This document shows, piece after piece, positions 57,500 through 64,000 of a DNA stretch of 64,000 nt. Under the pieces are notes generated by a model. It was not told the DNA's origin and ran no database searches. It saw only the letters and a program-made list of their open reading frames with translations. The position numbers and the translations under genes are program-made. This DNA is from Telopea speciosissima (Eukaryota > Streptophyta > Magnoliopsida > Proteales > Proteaceae): positions 53,519,378-53,583,377 of the forward strand of contig NC_057926.1 in assembly GCF_018873765.1 (NCBI RefSeq). The letters are read 5' to 3'. The stretch's first letter is position 1; each line of letters begins with the position of its first letter.

Positions 57500-59640
57500 T
57501 TTTAACCGTTATTTAATAATGTCAGCAGGTTAGATATTTTTAAAAGACTATTTTACCCTTCCCCTTAAAACAATTGAAACTTGTCTTCTTCTTTGTCAGT
57601 CAAACGAAGGCCTTCCCGTCTCTGAAACTTGCATTTTCTTCTTACCGATCTAATAGAAAATTTCACAAATTGAATCCAATTTCATCAAAGACCATGAATA
57701 GATCATTCAGATTCACAACTAAGAGGAAACGAAAATGAAAAAAGAAAAACCCTAGTTTAAAAAAATTTTATGGAGGAATTGCAGAATCACAGTCATAGGC
57801 CGAGAAGGGAGGGGGGGGGGGGGGAGTCGATGGCGTTGAGAAGTGTGAATTTATTAACCCTTCTCACACTTCTCAGAGTTCAAAATCAATTTGGGATGGT
57901 CTGAGTCGGGTTTCGGCTCCAATGGAAAGGGGGAGATCGAGATAGTCGGTACTGGGTTTAGTTCTAAAACAGAAGTTCAGGAACTTCTGGGTTCGCTGCA
58001 AGTGAGATGATCAGAGGGTAGAGAGGTTCGATGTAAATGTGTGTGTGTGAGAGAGAGAGCAAGAGCTGCAGCAGCAGCAGCAGGGCAGAGCGGTTCGCTG
58101 TAAGTGAGATGATCAGAGGGGTTCGATGTAAGAGAGAGAGAGAGAGAGAGAGAGAGGGAGTTAATAGGGAGTAATACCTGAATCTATTTTATGATTCAAT
58201 CTGAGCTGTTACGTCTCAAATTCGATGATCAATTGCTCCTAAAAAACCAAAATTAATTTTTAATTGTCAATACTAGCGTATAATCCACCAACTGTTGAAC
58301 CCCATGCGCTTATATGTAGAATTGTAGAAATGAGGGACATTAATGAGGAGATCCATTTATAAGTTGTTCCTGCTCTTTCTTCACTAATGCCAATAGAAAA
58401 GAAAAGAGATTTACAAAGAAAACAGATCTGCCAAAAGATGGTAGGACCGGTGAATAGTGGTCGCACGCGTCCTTCTGTTCCTTCAACTTCCCCCAAAAAA
58501 TTGCAGGTAGATCGAACTCTATAATAAAGCCTTCTCTTCCTTCAATTTCCCCCAAAAAATTCCTCCTTTTTTAGCAGGTTTCAGAATTAGGGTTCCATGG
58601 TTCTTCTTCTGTTCCTGTTTCAGAGTAGAAGAGAAAGAAGAAGATGAATTAAAGAAACCCTAACCCTAGATGACTAGCCTCAGAGAGGGAGTGTAACGAT
58701 CAAGCCCCTCTATTTTGGCAAGATATTGTCCTCTCTGTCCCAATGGGCCTCAAGGTTTTAAAACACGTCATACCAAGTAGAGGAGGCTACTCTTTATCAA
58801 TCGCTTAGGATCTCCCTCCCTAGCCGATGTGGGATTAAGTTTGCACCCCCTCACCGATCTCCCAAACCCCCTGGTACTCAACTGTGTCTTGGTGGGGACA
58901 CCTCAACGATCTCCCAGGCAGGTCGGTACTAGGTCGTATTCTTGGGACGTTACACGGAGAGAGAGGGGGAGAAAATAAGTTGCAAAAATTAAAAAAGAAA
59001 AAGAAAAAAAGGTAAAGGGTAGTTTAGTCATTTGCATTCTACTCAGTTAACCACTTTATATTTTTAGCATAAAGGGTAGTTTAGTCATTTTACTTTTCCT
59101 CAGTTAACCCTCAGTTATTTTCATTAGTTTTTGGGCCCAAATTGATATTTTGGCCCTTAGTGGGCTGACATTAAAATATTGGTCCATTTGAGGGGGTGGC
59201 GCTGAAAATTTTCCTTAGGAAAATATATTAAAATGCCATAGAATGCCCATGTGCCTAGGTGCAGGCTGCTGCAGCCTGTGGCACAAAGAACATTCTCCCA
59301 AAACAAAAAACTAACTTTCCAACAATTAAATCGGGGAGACATGCATAAAAAAACAAAGTTGGGTTCTAACCATCCAGATGGCATCCACATGGTGGGACCC
59401 ACACATAGTGGATGCCATCTGGATGGTTGAAACCGATTCTCGTACGAGAATGGGAGCCCGCCTCAAACAAACACACACGCACGCACTCCCGCCCGCCTGC
59501 AACAACGCCCAAGTTACTCTTCTTAAGGCCAAACCACCTAACCTTCAAAGAAACGTGCCAACTCCCAAGTTCCAAACTCATGAAAGTTATTTATTCCCTC
59601 CCTCTCCTCTTTCTCAGACCAAGCCCGCCCGCCCCACCTC
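57500..59640. other. Gene-free stretch upstream of UGT copy 4
   Basis: It holds a G run (57812-57826), GA repeats (58045-58060 and 58131-58156), CAG triplets (58065-58082), a TRIM-like repeat (58692-58954), repeated GGGTAGTTTAGTCATTT words (59018 and 59076) and a palindrome (59369-59428). No gene is recognised. Confidence 0.45.
58692..58954. mobile_element. TRIM or solo-LTR-like repeat (TGTAACG...CGTTACA)
   Basis: It begins TGTAACGATCAAGCCC and ends GGGACGTTACA. The inside holds GATATTGTCC, GGTTTTAAAACACGTC and CCGATGTGGGATTAAG, words typical of a widespread short plant LTR-like repeat. The flanks GGGAG and CGGAG match at 4 of 5 bases, a possible target duplication. It has no coding part. 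Confidence 0.6.
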
Positions 59641-59651
59641 ACTCCAGTGCC

Positions 59652-62044
59652 ATGGATGAAACATTTGAATCAGGCAACTCAAACAATGCTCCCCACGTTG
59701 CTGTCCTCACGTTTCCATTCGCAAGCCACCCTATGTTTCTCTACACGCTCGTCCGTCACTTACTCACTGCTGCTCCGGACGTGATATTCTCATTCTTGGG
59801 CACTGCAACATCCAATGGCCAGATCTTCAAGAACATTGACAAAGGCCTTGAGAATTTAAAAGCTTATGATGTAGATGATGGGATACCAGAAAACTATGTA
59901 TTCACCGGCAACATACAGGAGCAAATAGAGCTTTTCATGGCGATAACGCCATGGAACTTTAAGAAAGGTTTAGAAATCGCAGTGATAGAAAGAGGGAGGA
60001 AGATAACATGTGTGATAAGTGACGCTTTCTATTGGTTTGGTGGGGAAATTGCAGAGGAGATTGGGGTTCCTTGGATAGCGGCTTCAGTTGGGGGCGCTTG
60101 TTCTCTCACAACTCATGTCTACACTGACTTGATCCGCTCAACCATAGGAGTTGGTCCAAATGGTAATTATTAATCAACTTGACTCATTTATTTTTAGGGT
60201 TTCTTTCCCAAATGTCTATCCTCTTAAGTGCACGGTGAACCGTCCAATGCACCTTTAAAGTGTATCTGATAGTGACCAAGAACTTGCATGTTCTTGGATT
60301 TTTATCCTATCAAGTGCAATGGCCACCATTAGATGCATTTTAATAGTGCACTGGTCAATGCATCACACTTAAGAGGATGAAAATCCTTCTTTCCCATGAA
60401 CCCTTCATTGAGATGTACGTGGGGTCTTTCATTACATGAATAGAGTAAACCGTAGAGGAATTAGTGAAACATTATAGGATTATATTTTTTTCTCTTCGTC
60501 TTATTATTCTTACAATTGTTTTATAATTTAAAAAATATAAATCCACCTAGACTTGGGATTAATTGATTTTTTTTTTTCAGGTTACAAACAATTTATAAGC
60601 AAATTAAATTTGGTAGAGGTATCTATACATGAACGGTTGAGAGAGAGAGGAGGGTCCAGATATTTAATGAGGAGAGAGAAGGAAAAGTAAAGATAGATAC
60701 CAGATGGAAGTATTTACTTTTCTGGACCAAGTTTTCCTTTGGTCAGATCAAGGTGGGGCTTTAAATGCGCTCGGGAGGGTAATTTGGGAAATATATTAAA
60801 ACTCCATACGGTTTATTACAACAAGAGTATAACATTACTTTTCCGTCTTTTTAGGATTATATATATGGAAAAAAGTCACAGCGCGATCGGTATAATCCCT
60901 TAAGGGCAATGATAAACGCAACGCTTTTAATCTTAGCCGTTGAATATTTTACATTTAATTTTAAACGTTGATGGTGCAAAACCATGTAACCTGACTAACT
61001 TTTTTTAAATAAGACAAAGGATAAAAAGGTAAAATTACAACTTTGATGGTAAGAATATGCAGTCTTAAGTCTTACCTGATAACACTGCAAAGATAGATAG
61101 ATAGTGTCGGATCAATACTTTTGTTGAATCGATCACTCTTTTAACTATGGATCTTCTTAACAAACACAGCCATCGCCGGACGGGAAGATGAAACTCTTGG
61201 TTTCATTCAAGGAATGTCGTCGGTACGTATTCGAGATGTGCAAGATGGAATCATCGTAGGGAACTTGGAGTCTGCTTTCCATCGCATGCTACATCGGATG
61301 GGCCAAATGTTACCACGCGCAACTGCGGTTGTAGTCAATACTTTCGAGGAATTAAACCCTACGATCATCGAAGACCTCAAATCAAAGTTCAAAAAATGCC
61401 TTTCAGTTGCACCCTCAACACTGAATAACCCACCACAGTCTGATTCAGTTACTACTGGTTGCCTTTCATGGCTGGACAAGCAGAAACCTTCTTCTGTAGT
61501 GTACATTAGCTTTGGAACAGTAGGGAGTTTGCCACTACATGAGTTGGAAGCATTAGCAGAGGGATTAGAAGAAGCTAGTGGAACACCATTTCTATGGTCT
61601 CTCAAGGATAAGCTAAAAGAACAATTACCAGAGAGTTTCCTAAACAAGACTAAGGAGAGGGGACTTATAGTCCCATGGGTTCCTCAATTGCGTGTCTTAC
61701 AACACAAAGCAGTAGGTGTGTTCATGACACATTGTGGATGGAATTCAGTACTAGAGACTATCTTGGCTGGGGTTCCGGTAATCGGCCGTCCAATTTTCGG
61801 AGACCATCACCTGAACGGACGGTTTATTTCCGACGTGTGGGGGATCGGAATTCGAATTGATAATGGGATCTTTACCAAAGATGGTGTGATCAAGGGACTA
61901 GAATTGCTTTTGTTTAATGAAGAAGGGAAGAAAATGAAGGAGAAGGCTCATGGCCTTCAAGAACTTGCAAAGAGGGCAATTGAAATTGATGGTAGCACTA
62001 CTAGGAATTTTCAGACTCTCTTGCAATTAATATCTACTGCCTAG
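59652..62044 (+). CDS. UGT78-type flavonoid 3-O-glycosyltransferase (copy 4, intact, His383; possible galactosyltransferase)
   Basis: Exon 1 is 59652-60162 and exon 2 is 61170-62044; the product is 461 residues. The intron is 1007 bp with donor GTAATT, acceptor AACACAG and phase 1. It keeps His26 (FASH) and Asp124 (ISDAF), RDVQDGIIVGN, LPRATAVVVNTFEE and a PSPG box from Trp340 (WVPQ) through THCGWNS (His358) to Asp382-His383. The final PSPG residue is His, where copies 1 and 2 have Gln. In characterised plant enzymes such as the Aralia cordata anthocyanin galactosyltransferase, His at this site goes with UDP-galactose use. Donor preference here is therefore a specific, testable inference; the acceptor is probably a flavonol or anthocyanidin. 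The start is in GCC ATG G context after a C-rich leader. Confidence 0.92.
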
Positions 62045-64000
62045 TATACCAAACATATGTACTAGGTCCCTCCTTAGCATGGAAATAAATGTACTCTTTC
62101 ATTTTCTTTTTAGGGTTTTTATCAAATGCCTCTCTCCCATATGTACAAATGCATCCCTGAAAGTTTATTAATTTTAAATGCACTGTCACTTTCCAAACTT
62201 TGTAACAATTAGTCCAGACCGTTATTCTGTTCTTTTTCTGTACATGATTAGACAATTCTGCCCTTGATCAATGTATAAAGTAACAAAAATGCTTTTACTT
62301 GAAAAAAAAATAAAAAATCCTGTAACTCATCTTCCCCAAATCGATCAGGGTTTGAAATTTGTAAAATTGTAAGTTTTTTTCTATTTGAAGACTAGTTAGA
62401 TTTGCAAAGAGCATTAAAGTTAGGAACGTTGGGGAATGGTTGATTCTAATTTTCACAAAGTTTCCCGAATCATTCTTTCGGTCATCAAAGCAGCTTTGCT
62501 CACTAACTTTCTCGTGTCGGCCACATTTTAATTTTAGTCCGAGAATGAGGATTAGAAATAACTGTAGGAGTTAAATATCATGGGCAACAAGTATAAGACT
62601 AGAAATACAATAAACAAATAGTAAATACAAAACTTATCTGATTGGTATGGCAGATAGTATTGCACCGCATCAACAACACGTGTCCTCGTGTAATCTGAAT
62701 AATAAATGGTAGAGTTGAGTCTCATCAAACGATGCTCTCCTTAAGGTTTTTAGATGCCCCAATTGCAATCCGGGTTGACCATGCATCTATACCTCCAAGA
62801 TAAAACAACTCTCTAATCACATAGGTTGCAGTTCCAAATATGATTACAAAAGGTGTTCAAAGGCTATATTCACCAACTCATTGACACTGACCAACTACAA
62901 TGGGAAAGAAAACATAAACTAGAAATGCTTCTAATTACACATGTTTTCAAAACCAATTGTTTGAGAATGAGCAAGACCTCCTCTCTTTATATAAGAGAGG
63001 AGGAGACACCAGTAAGGGATGTCTCCAAGAAATATGCCCCAAAACACGTGTCTTTTCTCATAAGGCTTGTTTGTTAGCCATTTAAACAAGTCTTCCAATA
63101 GACACCCATTGGCTATTTAAATGTCTATAAAGCAAAGACATAACCCTCTAACACATCCAACAAAAACGTGCTTTGAATCTTTAATTTTAAGGGTAAATTA
63201 TAGTGCCACCCCCTGAGGTTTGTATAAATTACAGTACGACCCCCTGTGTTTCCAAATTATACAGCTACACCCCCTCAGCTGACGGTAAGTGGATGGTGTT
63301 AACTTATACATTTTATATACCAACTTTGCCCTCGTCTAATATGTTGTTTAAACTTAGTGGAAATTCCATCTTTGCCCTGATGTAAGATTATAACCCAAAC
63401 CCTTTTACCGTTTTCTTCCCCAAATGTGAAGTTGCTACCATCGCTGGCCTGCAAATCCATCGCTGACCTGCAACTGCAACTCCATCGCTAACCTGCAAAT
63501 CCAAATGTGAAGTTGCTTCCATCCCCATTGGTGAACTACAACTCCATCGTACAGGTATACATCTATTTCTCTCTCTCATCTATTCTTCCTCTATGCTTGC
63601 TCTCTCCGATTTTTTTTCGTTTCTCTCAGTCATTTGCTATTAACCCTAAAAAAATCTGTTCCAACACAAGCAGGTCAGAACTCAGAACTAGAGAAATAAA
63701 CTTCTCCTCTCAATCATCTCTAGCTATCTAGTTAGTTAATAATTTTCTTCTAGCTAGCTCTAATAAATTAAGGGATTTAATTGATTTGAGGTTGCAGGGC
63801 TGCAAGGTGTGGAAAGAGTTGCAGACTGAGATGGATTAACTACCTAAGACCAGAGCTGAAAAGGGGTTCTTTTTCTGAACAAGAAGAAAGAACCATCACT
63901 GATGTTCATAGAATTCTAGGCAACAGGTTTGTCTGTGTGATCCAATTCGTTAAAGTCCCAACCCATCAAATTTCTCAGCATTTCCGATTTCTCATCAGAT
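62045..64000. other. 3' flank of UGT copy 4 with transposon-end-like repeats
   Basis: 62110-62350 resembles a stretch in the intron of UGT copy 1 (36340-36610): GGACAATTCTGCCC/GACCATTCTGCCCCTTGAT, then AAAATGCTTTTACTTGAAA and CATCTTCCCCAAATCG. 63189-63430 starts GGGTAAATTATAGTGCCACC and looks like the end of a Mutator-like element. The final 500 bp have leader-like CT-rich DNA but no gene that I recognise; a gene could continue beyond the window. Confidence 0.4.

Overview
This is a nuclear segment of a flowering-plant genome, most likely a eudicot. The evidence is intron-bearing UGT78-type glycosyltransferase genes, plant-only small proteins, proline-rich wall proteins, TATA-box promoters, Ty1/copia and Ty3/gypsy retrotransposons, LINE fragments and many foldback or MITE repeats in AT-rich DNA. 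The UGT sequences resemble the grape flavonoid 3-O-glucosyltransferase family. I cannot fix the order or species from this window.

Layout. (1) 1-14 kb: two copies of a 74-77 residue cysteine-containing plant protein (1911-2135 and 13667-13900) bracket a tandem pair of intronless SMP-30/strictosidine-synthase-like genes on the minus strand. The second copy (10983-12068) is intact. The first (3477-9690) is a pseudogene split by a MITE, a foldback repeat and a complete-looking copia element (4770-9543) with a clean 5-bp target duplication. (2) 16-28 kb: three small secreted proline-rich proteins with hydrophobic C-termini (16776-17162 minus, 22327-22758 plus, 27674-28156 plus), separated by repeats and a 5'-truncated LINE. 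(3) 28-35 kb: no genes, mostly degenerate repeats, including a foldback element with arms of about 370 bp (32982-34213). (4) 35-62 kb: a tandem plus-strand cluster of four UGT78-type loci. Copy 1 (35098-38024) is decayed, copy 2 (39321-41289) is intact, copy 3 (55218-55728) is an orphan first exon, and copy 4 (59652-62044) is intact. The interval between copies 2 and 3 was expanded by a rearranged gypsy locus (42782-49299) and by a Mutator-like element with long inverted ends (49384-54990), which carries gene-like DNA and a nested copia (50839-54683).

How it fits together. The intact UGTs are both 461 residues with one phase-1 intron at the same codon and the same catalytic His26/Asp124 pair. 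They differ at the last PSPG-box residue: Gln383 in copy 2, His383 in copy 4. In related enzymes this site is linked to UDP-glucose versus UDP-galactose use, so the cluster may have split its donor preference. The orphan exon of copy 3 keeps an intact reading frame and a splice donor in the same phase as copy 4, so it could serve as an alternative first exon.

The strongest structural observations are the Mutator-like element with a 10-bp target duplication, the gypsy locus whose arrangement is best explained by unequal exchange between a solo-LTR allele and a full-element allele, and an unnamed foldback repeat family with a conserved palindromic core found at five places.
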